Made by a program: the position numbers and the translations under genes | The notes under the pieces: generated by a model | The model's database searches: none | Told to the model about the DNA's origin: nothing | The model's input: the letters and a program-made list of their open reading frames with translations, nothing else | Origin: JAPHTQ01 sp050288165 | Lineage (GTDB): Bacteria; Pseudomonadota; Gammaproteobacteria; Thiohalomonadales; Thiohalomonadaceae | NCBI GenBank assembly: GCA_050288165.1 | Contig: JBNKDG010000001.1 | Coordinates: forward strand, 124,001-188,000 | DNA length: 64,000 bases | Direction: 5' to 3' | In this document: positions 17,361-25,830 of the stretch, in pieces | How the letters are laid out: each line of letters opens with the position of its first letter | How positions within the stretch are numbered: the first letter of the stretch is position 1

Positions 17361-18046
17361 GCCTCTCCCTCCCGATCCTTTTCGGTGAGGCGGTTGAGGT
17401 CGTCGACATCAAGAGATGAAACGCTTTCGCGGATCTGCATGAAGAAGACACCGAATAGCACCGCCGCCACCAGCACGTCGAAGGCGACGCCCAGTTCAAC
17501 GATCAGCGGCATACCGCTGGTGGCCGCCACCGCGGCGAGAAACAGGCCGTTCTCCATCGACATAAAGCCGATGACCTGGCTCACCGCCTGGCGCCGCGCC
17601 ACCATCATCAGCAGGCCGAGCATCACCACCGAGAGGCTGATGGCGAGGATGTTGCGGGTCGCCGCCAGCTCCAGCCGGGCGATGGGCAGCACCACCCAGT
17701 AACAGAAGATGACGATGGCGGCCCCGGCTATGGTGACCATGGCGGGGTGGGCCATGGTGTCGAGTTGTCGCTCCAGGTTGAGGCGGCGGATCAGGCGATG
17801 CAGCATCCACGGGATCAATATCGCCTTCAGCGCCAGAGTCATCAGCGCCGAGAGATAGAGGTGCGGTTCGCTGTTGGCGGCGGCGACCAGCGCGGTGGCG
17901 GCGGCGACCAGCGACCCCTGCCAGGCAAAGGCGTGCACCGTGGCGCGCAGCCGCGCCTGCGCCAGCATGGCGAAGGAGGTAAAGAGTGCCAGTGCGGCGA
18001 TGACGAAGACCGCCTGCTCGGTGAAGCTGAGATTGATTAGCGTCAC
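17357..18046 (-). CDS. hyfE: HyfE-like membrane subunit
   Basis: A 229-residue membrane protein similar to HyfE (NuoK-like region). It has about six to seven hydrophobic helices and a charged C-terminus (LDVDDLNRLTEKDREGEA). The start is a GTG at 18046 that overlaps the hyfC-like stop (GTGA). It contributes to the proton-conducting arm of the complex. Confidence 0.88.
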   Translation of the reverse strand: MTLINLSFTEQAVFVIAALALFTSFAMLAQARLRATVHAFAWQGSLVAAATALVAAANSEPHLYLSALMTLALKAILIPWMLHRLIRRLNLERQLDTMAHPAMVTIAGAAIVIFCYWVVLPIARLELAATRNILAISLSVVMLGLLMMVARRQAVSQVIGFMSMENGLFLAAVAATSGMPLIVELGVAFDVLVAAVLFGVFFMQIRESVSSLDVDDLNRLTEKDREGEA

Positions 18047-18996
18047 GCGCCCACCTCCAGAATCACGTGGCTTAGCAGGCCGAGCAGCGCCAGCAGGAAG
18101 GCGACGTTCACATAGAGCGGCGCGCGGAACAGGCGCATCTTCGCCAGTACCGTTTCGCTGACCGCCAGCAGGATACCGAGCATTGCCAGCTTGGCGGCGA
18201 TGGCGACCAGACCGATACCGAGGCTGGCGAGGTCGAGCTGTTGGGCGATGCCCCAGGGGAAGAAGACGTTGCAGACCAGCACGCCGTAGATCATCAGCTT
18301 GAGCTGCGCCGCCCACTCCATCAGCGCCAGGTGGCGGCCGCTGTATTCGAGGATCATCGCCTCGTGAATCATGGTCAGTTCGAGGTGGGTGGCCGGGTTG
18401 TCGACCGGGATGCGGCCGGTCTCCGCCACCGCCACCAGCAGCAATGCGCCGAGGGCGAACATGAACGAGGGGCGCAGCAGCAGGGTGCCGTTGGCGACGT
18501 AGTCGATGACGCTGGCGAGGTTGGTGGTGTGGGCGCTCATCGCCAGGGTGAAGACGGCGAGCAGCATTGCCGGTTCGGTCAGGCCGGAGATCAGCATCTC
18601 CCGTGACGACCCCATGCCGCCGAAGGCGGTGCCGACATCCATGCCCGCCAGGGCGAGGAAGAAGCGTGCCAGCGCCAGCAGGGCGACCAATACGATCACA
18701 TCGGCGACGGCCGCGGTGGGCAGTTCGGCTGTGACCAGCGGGATCAGCGCCGCCGCCAGCCAGGTGGCGGCGAAGACGATATAGGGTGCGGCGCGGAACA
18801 GCGGCGAGGCGCTGTGGGCGACGATCGCCTCCTTGCCGAACAGCTTCCAGTGATCGCGGTAGGGTTGCAGCAGCGGTGGGCCGCGACGGTTTTGCAGTCG
18901 CGCCTTGACCATCTTCACCCAGGAGGCCAACAGCGGCGCCGCGGCGACGAACAGCAACGTCTGCAACAGGGCGAGGAACCAGGCGGTGGTGTTCAT
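18043..18996 (-). CDS. hyfC: HyfC/NuoH-like membrane subunit
   Basis: A 317-residue membrane protein of the NuoH/HyfC family, which links the soluble and membrane arms. Diagnostic segments are VKARLQNRRGPPLLQPYRDHWKLFGKE near the N-terminus and ETGRIPVDNPATHLELTMIHEAM in the middle. The start at 18996 gives an ATGA overlap with the upstream gene; longer readings are unconserved. Confidence 0.93.
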   Translation of the reverse strand: MNTTAWFLALLQTLLFVAAAPLLASWVKMVKARLQNRRGPPLLQPYRDHWKLFGKEAIVAHSASPLFRAAPYIVFAATWLAAALIPLVTAELPTAAVADVIVLVALLALARFFLALAGMDVGTAFGGMGSSREMLISGLTEPAMLLAVFTLAMSAHTTNLASVIDYVANGTLLLRPSFMFALGALLLVAVAETGRIPVDNPATHLELTMIHEAMILEYSGRHLALMEWAAQLKLMIYGVLVCNVFFPWGIAQQLDLASLGIGLVAIAAKLAMLGILLAVSETVLAKMRLFRAPLYVNVAFLLALLGLLSHVILEVGA

Positions 18997-20999
18997 GAGA
19001 TCACCCACAGCAGCAACAACAGGGTTGCCAGCGACCAGCCGAGGTAGGAGCGGATGCTGCCGGACTGGATCCAGGTGACGCGCCGCGCTGCTTTCTGGAT
19101 CAGGTTGGCGACGGGCTGATAGAGCAGCGCCCAACTGCGATCAGTGATCTGTAAGCGATAGCGTTCACTGCCCTCGCTCTGTTCTTGTGCCTCATCGACC
19201 TGGAACAGTGGTCGGAACACGCGCAGGAACGGCTGAGCGAAGGCGGTGCCGGTGTACTGCATCCGCGTATCGGGCGGGGAGAAGCCGCAGTCCCAGGGAT
19301 CGGCGCGGCGCACTTCGCCGCGGGCCAGACGGCGCACCACCAGTGCGGTGCTCAGGCCGACCACCAGTAGTGCCAGGATCACCAGCGGCGGCGAGTAGCT
19401 GGCGGTGGCCTGGCTGACCGGGGTGAGCCAGAGCCAGCCGTTGGCGGTGGCCTGACTGAGGCCGGTGCCGAGGAGTTGGGTCGGTACCGCGTCGATGATT
19501 TCGATCAACGGTGTCGGTAACACGCCGAGCAGCAGGCAGAGCAGCGCCAGCCATGCCTGTCCGGCGCGCATACCGAAGCCGATCTCGCGGGCGCGGCGCA
19601 CGCGGCGCGAACGGGCCTGGCCGAGGAAGGCGACGCCGAAGGCCTTGACGAATCCGGCGGCGGCCAACGCCGCAGTAAGCGCTAACATCGCCGCGGCGAT
19701 AGGCAGCACGCTGCGCAGTACGCCGCTGTCGAGATTCCAGGCCTGGAGTGCCGCCTGGAAGGTAAGCCACTCGGAGACGAAGCCGTTGAACGGCGGCAGG
19801 CCGGAGATGCTGATGCAACCGGCGAGGAAGAAGAAACCGGTCCAGGGCATGCGTTTGAGCAGGCCGCCCATCTGTTCCATGTCGCGCTCGTGGCTGGCGT
19901 GCAGCACCGCGCCCGCGCCGAGAAACAGCAGGCTTTTGAACAGGGCGTGGTTGAGGGAGTGATAGAGCGCCGCGACCAGGGCGATGACGCCGAGCAGTTG
20001 GTGACCGGTGCTGAGGAAGACCAGCGCCAGGCCGAGGCCGATGAAGATGATGCCGATGTTCTCTACAGAGCTGTAGGCGAGCAGCCGTTTGAGGTCGGTC
20101 TGTTGCAGCGCATAAAGCGCGCCGAGTACCGCGGAGATTGAGCCGACGATGATCGCTACTACCCCCCAGCCCCACTGCAGGGCGCCGAGCAGATCGAAGG
20201 TGAAACGGATGAAGCCGTAGATCGCCACCTTGAGCATCACCCCGGACATCAGCGCCGAGATGTGCGACGGCGCCGCCGGGTGGGCCTCGGGCAGCCAGGC
20301 ATGCAGCGGCACCAGGCCCGCCTTCATGCCGAAGCCGAGGAAGGCGAGGGCGAAGGCGATGCTGGACCAGATCGGCGGCATACCGCTGGTGCTGCGCATG
20401 GCGTCGAATTCGAAGCCGTGGCCGAAGCCGCTGAGCACGCCGTAACCGAGCAGGATGCAGAGGCCGCCGATGTGCGCCATCAATAGATATAGAAACGCAG
20501 CGCGACGATTGGCCGCCTGATCGTGCTGGAATGAGACCAGGAAATAGGAGCTGACCGACATCAGTTCCCAGGCGACCATGAACATAAAGGCGTCGTCGGC
20601 CAGCACCACCATGGTCATGCCGGCGATGAACAGGCCGGTGAAGCTGCCGAGTACCGCCAGCGGGTCGCCTCCGTGGGAGAACTCGCGCACGTAGCCGGGG
20701 CCGTACATAGCGATAGCGATGTTGACCAAGCCGAGCGGCAGCAAAAAGAAACCGGAGAGGGCATCGAGGCGCACCCGCCAGTGGAGCCATGGCAGGCCAA
20801 AGGGAAGTTCCGCGGTGGAGAGGGCGTCGATGGTTAGGGCGCCAACCCCGGCGGCCAGAGCGGCGAGACCGGAGATGCCGATGAGCAGAAAATAGAAGCG
20901 GCTGAGATTCGAGGTGTGGCGACCGGCGACAAAGCAGAGTGCACTCGCCGCCAGGGCGGCAAGGACCGAACCGTATGCGAGGTGCAGTAGCGTCGCCAT
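18993..20999 (-). CDS. hyfB: HyfB/NuoL-like antiporter-type membrane subunit
   Basis: A 668-residue polytopic protein resembling HyfB. It has about 16 helices, the conserved Glu in FMFMVAWELMSVSSYFLV, and the lysine-helix signature GFGMKAGLVPLHAWLPEAHP. It is the first structural gene of the operon, one base after the XRE regulator stop. Together with the hyfF-like gene it gives the complex two ion-translocating subunits. Confidence 0.93.
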   Translation of the reverse strand: MATLLHLAYGSVLAALAASALCFVAGRHTSNLSRFYFLLIGISGLAALAAGVGALTIDALSTAELPFGLPWLHWRVRLDALSGFFLLPLGLVNIAIAMYGPGYVREFSHGGDPLAVLGSFTGLFIAGMTMVVLADDAFMFMVAWELMSVSSYFLVSFQHDQAANRRAAFLYLLMAHIGGLCILLGYGVLSGFGHGFEFDAMRSTSGMPPIWSSIAFALAFLGFGMKAGLVPLHAWLPEAHPAAPSHISALMSGVMLKVAIYGFIRFTFDLLGALQWGWGVVAIIVGSISAVLGALYALQQTDLKRLLAYSSVENIGIIFIGLGLALVFLSTGHQLLGVIALVAALYHSLNHALFKSLLFLGAGAVLHASHERDMEQMGGLLKRMPWTGFFFLAGCISISGLPPFNGFVSEWLTFQAALQAWNLDSGVLRSVLPIAAAMLALTAALAAAGFVKAFGVAFLGQARSRRVRRAREIGFGMRAGQAWLALLCLLLGVLPTPLIEIIDAVPTQLLGTGLSQATANGWLWLTPVSQATASYSPPLVILALLVVGLSTALVVRRLARGEVRRADPWDCGFSPPDTRMQYTGTAFAQPFLRVFRPLFQVDEAQEQSEGSERYRLQITDRSWALLYQPVANLIQKAARRVTWIQSGSIRSYLGWSLATLLLLLWVIS

Positions 21000-21000
21000 C

Positions 21001-21252
21001 TTAGCGGTTCCCGTTACTCCCTTTCATGCGTACACCACGGCCGCCATTTTCATCTTCGGCGAGCAGGTTAACACCGCTACGCTCCAGCGCTTCCACCACC
21101 TTGACCAGGGTATCCACGTTGCCGCGCACATTGCCTTCGCTTTTCTCCATACGGCGGATAGTGGGCAGCGACACTCCCGACTCTTCGGCAAGGCGGCGCT
21201 GGTCCCAGCCGAGCAGGGCTCTGGCGGCGCGCATTTGGGCGGGGGTTATCAT
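21001..21252 (-). CDS. XRE-family HTH regulator heading the hyf-like operon
   Basis: An 83-residue helix-turn-helix protein: MRAARALLGWDQRRLAEESGVSLPTIRRME is a clear XRE domain. It is the first gene of the operon, with one base between its stop and hyfB. Repeated AATAGTG motifs and a perfect inverted repeat lie 15-60 bases upstream of its start, which suggests it controls its own operon. Confidence 0.9.
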   Translation of the reverse strand: MITPAQMRAARALLGWDQRRLAEESGVSLPTIRRMEKSEGNVRGNVDTLVKVVEALERSGVNLLAEDENGGRGVRMKGSNGNR

Positions 21253-21266
21253 TTATATACGTCTCA

Positions 21267-21311
21267 AATAGTGATTAAGGGTCAATAGTGATTGATAAAG
21301 TATCAATAGTG
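21267..21311 (-). promoter_or_regulatory. Candidate operator of the XRE regulator
   Basis: AATAGTG is repeated at 21267-21273, 21284-21290 and 21305-21311, spaced 17 and 21 bases. The last lies beside a perfect inverted repeat, ATTGATA-AAG-TATCAAT (21291-21307). The rest of the stretch between the regulator and the DsrE gene (21312-21570) shows no gene that I can support. Confidence 0.6.
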
Positions 21312-21570
21312 CCTGTTTTGCAATGACTGTTGCTCATCATGCTCCGCTCGTTGTCGCGATGCAAGGGGGCCCGGGTAACGGTAGTGCGGTTTAAATTTCC
21401 CGGGGGGCCACTATTACTTGAGCGCAGTGGTGTGGATTTGAGCCGTTCGGCTAGTCGATCGCTGCGGTTTTGATTTGCCGCAAAGTACTACCGTATAGAC
21501 ATATTAATCTCCGCCCTTCCAGGGCAGTTGTCGTGTCTTGTACACACCATTTTCTAAGGAGATCCCTGTC

Positions 21571-22008
21571 ATGTTTAACTTATCCCGCTTTGCTGTACTG
21601 TTGTTCGTATTGCCCTTGTCGCTTGTGGTTACCCCGGTGTCGGCAGAGGATGATACGCCGCACAAGGTGGTGATGCAGGTCAGCAGTGATGACGCGATCA
21701 CCCAAACCATTGCCATGAACAACGCGGTGAATTTGCAAAAGGCTTACGGTCTGGATAACGTTGCCATCGAGATTGTCGCTTACGGTCCCGGTCTATCCAT
21801 GTTGATCGCCGGTGGGCCGATGACCCAACGCGTGACCAGTCTGTCGAAGCAGGAGATCACCTTCAGTGCCTGTGGCAACACCATAAAACGGATCGAGCAA
21901 CAGGACGGCAAGAAGGTCGGTTTGAGTGAAGGGGTACGGGTGGTTCCAGCGGGCGTTGTGCGAATTGTCGAATTGCAGGAACAAGGATACAGCTACATCA
22001 AGCCCTGA
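21571..22008 (+). CDS. Exported DsrE-family protein
   Basis: A 145-residue protein with a signal peptide (to VSAED). The mature domain is DsrE/DsrF-like, with the fold core VVMQVSSDD...MNNAVNLQKAYG and a conserved Cys in EITFSACGNTIKR. Cytoplasmic relatives move sulfur between carriers; exported ones are poorly studied. AAGGAGAT is well placed before the ATG at 21571. It stands alone, 21 bases before the pip gene. Confidence 0.88.
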   Translation: MFNLSRFAVLLFVLPLSLVVTPVSAEDDTPHKVVMQVSSDDAITQTIAMNNAVNLQKAYGLDNVAIEIVAYGPGLSMLIAGGPMTQRVTSLSKQEITFSACGNTIKRIEQQDGKKVGLSEGVRVVPAGVVRIVELQEQGYSYIKP

Positions 22009-22029
22009 GCCGTTGTGAGAAATTAAACG

Positions 22030-22980
22030 ATGCACGTTCTCTACCCCTCCATTCATCCCTACGTCAGTCATACTCTTGATGTCGAACCGCCGTATCAGCT
22101 GCATGTGGAGGAGTGTGGTAATCCGCATGGCATTCCGGTGTTATTCGTTCACGGCGGGCCGGGTGCAGGTTGCGAGGATTACCATCGGCGTTTTTTCGAT
22201 CCGCAGCGTTACCGTATCATCCTCTTTGATCAGCGTGGTTGTGGTCGCTCCGCGCCGCATGCGGAATTAAACGGCAACACCACTCAGGCGTTGGTGGCGG
22301 ATATGGAAGTGATCCGCGAACGCTTGAATGTGGATAGCTGGTTGCTGTTTGGTGGTTCCTGGGGTTCGACCCTGAGCCTGGTCTATGCAGAGACTCATCC
22401 CGAGCGAGTGTTGGGTATGGTGCTGCGCGGCATCTTTCTCTGTCGCCGACATGAGATCGACTGGTTCTACCAGCAGGGCACCAGTCGATTGTTTCCCGAT
22501 TACTGGCAGGATTATCTGGCGCCGATCCCGGAAGAGGAGCGCGACGATCTGCTGCACGCCTACTATCGTCGTCTCACCAGCGACAATGAAATGGAACGGA
22601 TGGCGGCAGCCAGAGCGTGGTCGTTGTGGGAAGGACGCACCGCGACGCTCAATCCCAGTGAGTCGGTGGTGGAGCATTTCGGTAATCCTTTCACCGCGTT
22701 GTCACTGGCGCGTATCGAGTGCCACTACTTCGTCAACGACACTTTCCTCGAGCCGGATCAGATCCTGCGCGATGCGGGAAAACTGGCCGGGATACCGGGT
22801 GTGATCGTGCATGGCCGTTATGATGTGATCTGTCCATTGGAAAACGCCTGGCAATTACATGAGGCGTGGCCCGATTCCGAGTTGCGTATTATTCCTGCTG
22901 CGGGACACTCCGCATCGGAACCGGCAACGGTGGATGCATTGATCACAGCGACTAATGAATTCGCGGAGCGTCTGTCATGA
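22030..22980 (+). CDS. pip: Proline iminopeptidase
   Basis: A 316-residue alpha/beta hydrolase of peptidase family S33. HGGPGAGC forms the oxyanion hole, GGSWGSTLSL holds the nucleophile Ser, and RYDVICP and AAGHSA hold the Asp and His. It removes N-terminal Pro from peptides in the cytoplasm. The stop overlaps the dtd start (ATGA), so the two are coupled. Confidence 0.95.
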   Translation: MHVLYPSIHPYVSHTLDVEPPYQLHVEECGNPHGIPVLFVHGGPGAGCEDYHRRFFDPQRYRIILFDQRGCGRSAPHAELNGNTTQALVADMEVIRERLNVDSWLLFGGSWGSTLSLVYAETHPERVLGMVLRGIFLCRRHEIDWFYQQGTSRLFPDYWQDYLAPIPEEERDDLLHAYYRRLTSDNEMERMAAARAWSLWEGRTATLNPSESVVEHFGNPFTALSLARIECHYFVNDTFLEPDQILRDAGKLAGIPGVIVHGRYDVICPLENAWQLHEAWPDSELRIIPAAGHSASEPATVDALITATNEFAERLS

Positions 22981-23429
22981 TCGGTTTGTTGCAGCGTGTT
23001 ACCGAAGCCAGTGTGACGGTGGATGGCGAAGTGATCGCTTCCATCCATCAGGGATTGATGGTGTTGGTCGGTGTGGAACGTGGCGATACGGAAGCGCAGG
23101 CAGATCGTTTGCTGGAACGTTTGCTCGGTTATCGTGTTTTTGCCGATGAGCAGGGCAAGATGAATCTCAGTCTGCGCGATATCGATGGTGGTCTGTTGCT
23201 GGTGCCGCAGTTCACCCTGCCAGCTGATACCCGCAAAGGAACACGCCCCGGTTTTTCTACTGGCGCCTCACCCGCCGAAGGTGATCGTCTGTTCAGTTAC
23301 CTGCTGCATCAGGCCAGAGCGGCACATGGAAAAGTGTCTGCCGGACGTTTTGGCGCCGATATGCAGGTGGCGCTGATCAATGACGGGCCGGTGACATTTT
23401 GGTTACAGATCCCCCCGTCGACGTATTAG
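22977..23429 (+). CDS. dtd: D-aminoacyl-tRNA deacylase
   Basis: A 150-residue DTD-type deacylase that hydrolyses D-aminoacyl-tRNAs and Gly-tRNA(Ala). The active-site segments PQFTLPADTRKGTRPGF and DGPVTFWLQIP are close to the family motifs (SQFTLxA and NGPVTF), with Ser replaced by Pro and Asn by Asp. Length matches the family (about 145). Confidence 0.94.
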   Translation: MIGLLQRVTEASVTVDGEVIASIHQGLMVLVGVERGDTEAQADRLLERLLGYRVFADEQGKMNLSLRDIDGGLLLVPQFTLPADTRKGTRPGFSTGASPAEGDRLFSYLLHQARAAHGKVSAGRFGADMQVALINDGPVTFWLQIPPSTY

Positions 23430-23699
23430 GGAATACCCTAATACCGCTGCAACCCGCACCACTACTTACTTGAGCTGCATGCTCGGAAAATACCCGTAAA
23501 AAATATATGATAATTTTTGTCGGGAATATGCAATGTTCTGAATATTCTAATATTTAACCGTTGCTTGTTTTTTTGTGTGAACCCTGCCACATTTCATCGC
23601 AATGTTGCTTTCGTGCCACAGAAACCGGCGCTACCGGGGTCTTTCAGCAGAGTAACAAGTAAGTAAAAAATTTGTTTATACGGCTATAAGGCCGAAGCG

Positions 23700-23725
23700 A
23701 AACACTGAATAACAGGTGTTTTTTT
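23700..23725 (+). terminator. First terminator-like hairpin before the Cyc2-like gene
   Basis: AAACAC pairs with GTGTTT across about ten bases and merges into a run of T that continues to 23725. It lies 270 bases after dtd and 76 bases before the next start, so it might end a leader or a small RNA. Confidence 0.5.
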
Positions 23726-23730
23726 AAATG

Positions 23731-23763
23731 CCACAGCGGGTGGTAAAACCGGTGTGGTTTTTT
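23731..23763 (+). terminator. Second terminator-like hairpin before the Cyc2-like gene
   Basis: CCACA-G-CGG pairs with CCG-G-TGTGG and is followed by six T. Together with the hairpin 30 bases before, it forms a tandem pair directly upstream of the Cyc2-like start. Confidence 0.6.
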
Positions 23764-23801
23764 CGTAAGAGCAAGAGTGAATAGTAAAGAGGGAGGGGTA
23801 C

Positions 23802-25016
23802 ATGAAAATCCTTAGTAAAGCACTAACTACTGTAGCGGGTGTTGCCGCGGTCTCCGCTGCAATGATCACCGACGCGCAGGCGATTCCCGCCTTTGCACGT
23901 CAAACCGGCATGGCTTGCGTCAGCTGTCACGCTGGTAGCTTTCCTGCATTGAACGCCTTTGGTCGGGCATTTCTGTCTTCCAGCTATACCATGCGTGGCG
24001 CTGCTCCGCTGGTGGAAGGTGAAGATCTGTCCATTCCGGCGGATCTGAAAATGTCTCTGGTTACCAAACTGCGCTATCAGATGGACTCCAGCCGTGCTCG
24101 TGGCGAGTTCCAGTGGCCAGACGAAGCTGGTCTTCTGGTCGGTGGTCGTATGGCCGAGAATATCGGTGGTATGGCAGAGCTGGACATGAAGGCGGCGGAT
24201 GCAGACAACAACTTCGCCAACATGAAGGTCTCATTCAATGTGACACCGAATGTTACCGCTGTTCTGTGGGGCACCGATGGCCTCGGCCCTGGTTACGGCT
24301 TTGAACTGATGAACACCGGTTTGAAGCGTTCCCAGCGTCCGATCGAGAACCGCAAAGGTATGTCCGCGTTCCAGCGTCTTGGTACCGGTGCAACTGCTGC
24401 TGAAGGTTGGACCGTTGCCTATCACGATAACGACCTGGCGATTGCCTACTCTCAGTGGGCTGATGCAAAGGGTAATGCGAATGTTGATATTTTCGGCGGT
24501 ATGGCGAGTAACTTGCGTGTCAGCTACTTCATGAATGCTGCTGGTTGGGACATGGGCTTCGGTCTGTCTGCCATGAGCGGTACTCTAAAAATCGGTGCGA
24601 ATGAAACACCTGATAGCGAGTACGACCTTATCGGTCAGGGCGTGGACTTCCAGATGATTGGTGATATCGGCTCCATTCCTAGCGCGTTCTACCTGAGCTA
24701 TGGTATGACACCAGGCAGTACTGCTAGCAAAATGAACAAATTCAACTACGACAAAAATGCTCCTGCTACTCCTACTGACGACAAGACCGCGATTGGTTTC
24801 CTCGGCAAGTTCGATGTGCTGCCGCGCACCAGCGTTTACGCCGCCTATGGTTCAACCGATCAAGGTTCTAGTACTTCTAGCGAAGTGACTGTCGGTGTTG
24901 AGTACATGCTGGCACAGAACGTCAAACTGGAACTCTTTAACGTGGATTACGATAAGAGCGCAGCTCCTGGCGGTGACAACGATTACACAATGTTGGAACT
25001 GTTCTCAGGTTTCTAA
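23802..25016 (+). CDS. Cyc2-like fused cytochrome c-porin of the outer membrane
   Basis: A 404-residue exported protein. After a signal peptide (about 1-27) comes a single heme site CVSCH at 39-43 in the context IPAFARQTGMACVSCH...FPALNAFGRAF, and then a region of alternating beta strands ending in Phe, typical of an outer-membrane barrel. This architecture is that of Cyc2, which moves electrons from extracellular Fe(II) across the outer membrane. Substrate cannot be deduced; related proteins occur in bacteria not known to oxidise iron. A diheme cytochrome follows 49 bases later. Confidence 0.78.
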   Translation: MKILSKALTTVAGVAAVSAAMITDAQAIPAFARQTGMACVSCHAGSFPALNAFGRAFLSSSYTMRGAAPLVEGEDLSIPADLKMSLVTKLRYQMDSSRARGEFQWPDEAGLLVGGRMAENIGGMAELDMKAADADNNFANMKVSFNVTPNVTAVLWGTDGLGPGYGFELMNTGLKRSQRPIENRKGMSAFQRLGTGATAAEGWTVAYHDNDLAIAYSQWADAKGNANVDIFGGMASNLRVSYFMNAAGWDMGFGLSAMSGTLKIGANETPDSEYDLIGQGVDFQMIGDIGSIPSAFYLSYGMTPGSTASKMNKFNYDKNAPATPTDDKTAIGFLGKFDVLPRTSVYAAYGSTDQGSSTSSEVTVGVEYMLAQNVKLELFNVDYDKSAAPGGDNDYTMLELFSGF

Positions 25017-25065
25017 AAACTACACGTATAGAATTTCAGTTTGAGAAAGGAATGAGGAGATATCT

Positions 25066-25725
25066 ATGAAATACTTCAAGCAATATGCTCTGATGGCCGC
25101 TATGGCCGCCGGTGTTGCGCTGAGCAGCAACGCGATGGCATCCAATGCCTACGAAGGCTACCAGCTGTACAACACCTACTGCATCTTCTGCCACGGTGCA
25201 GATGGCAAGGGCGATGGTCCGCTGTCTGGCAAGCTGGGCAAAGATGTCAAACCCGCCAACCTGACCGACGTTTCCCGTATGCGTAAGCGTAGCGACAAGG
25301 ATCTGTTCCAGATCATCCAGGGCACCGCGGACCACGCCAAGATCAACGGCAAAATGCCGCGTTGGGGCCTGGCTATTCCGGGACCGCAGATCCAGTCTCT
25401 GGTCTCTTACGTCCGTATGCTGCATGACTCCAAGCATGACGTCATCGGCGATCCGGAAGCAGGTCGTAAGATCTATGCAAACACCTGCTCCGCTTGCCAC
25501 GGCGTCAACGGCAAGGGCGACGGCATCATGACCAACGTGCTGCCGATGGAGCCTGCTGATCACACTGACTCTGACAAGATGGGTAAGATGAGCAACGAAA
25601 AACTGCTCAACGTGATCACCAACGGTACCACTGGTCCGAAGAGCTTCATGCCTGGTTACAAAGGCAGCCTGAGCAAGGACGAGATCAACTCTCTGGTCGG
25701 CTACATCCGCCTGCTCTCTTACTAA
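25066..25725 (+). CDS. Periplasmic diheme cytochrome c
   Basis: A 219-residue exported protein with two class-I heme domains: CIFCH near residue 44 and CSACH near residue 142, each followed by G.DGKGDG or GVNGKGDG. The c4-like two-domain layout fits a soluble periplasmic carrier. Placed right after the Cyc2-like gene and before an intrinsic terminator, it is the obvious candidate to take electrons from it towards the terminal oxidases encoded further on. Confidence 0.92.
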   Translation: MKYFKQYALMAAMAAGVALSSNAMASNAYEGYQLYNTYCIFCHGADGKGDGPLSGKLGKDVKPANLTDVSRMRKRSDKDLFQIIQGTADHAKINGKMPRWGLAIPGPQIQSLVSYVRMLHDSKHDVIGDPEAGRKIYANTCSACHGVNGKGDGIMTNVLPMEPADHTDSDKMGKMSNEKLLNVITNGTTGPKSFMPGYKGSLSKDEINSLVGYIRLLSY

Positions 25726-25774
25726 GAGATACGGTGGACTGCCCCGGCATGTCCGGGGCAGGGCATAAAATAAA

Positions 25775-25808
25775 ACAGCGGCCAGAGAAATCTGGCCGCT
25801 GTTTTTTT
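25775..25808 (+). terminator. Intrinsic terminator after the diheme cytochrome gene
   Basis: A 12-bp stem, ACAGCGGCCAGA / TCTGGCCGCTGT, with a GAAA loop and seven T. A second, smaller hairpin (GCCCCGG / CCGGGGC) lies at 25741-25759. Confidence 0.95.
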
Positions 25809-25830
25809 GTTTGGGAGGCTGATGTTTCGG

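Larger units (their letters stand above)
23430..23801 (+). promoter_or_regulatory. Intergenic leader of the Cyc2-like gene
   Basis: This 372-base stretch has no supported gene. Its first half is A+T-rich and may hold the promoter. Its second half has three hairpins: CGGC-TATAAG-GCCG near 23681, and two terminator-like hairpins described separately. The final 20 bases carry GGAGGGG, the ribosome site of the next gene. Confidence 0.5.

Noticed and set aside
15913..17499. A 528-codon open frame overlapping the hyfF-like gene
   Set aside because: It is out of frame with a clear NuoL/M-like protein and its translation is Arg/His/Pro-rich low complexity, typical of a high-GC shadow frame.
19192..20790. 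A 532-codon open frame inside the hyfB-like gene
   Set aside because: Same strand, other frame; composition is Arg/Pro/His-rich and the real gene has family motifs.
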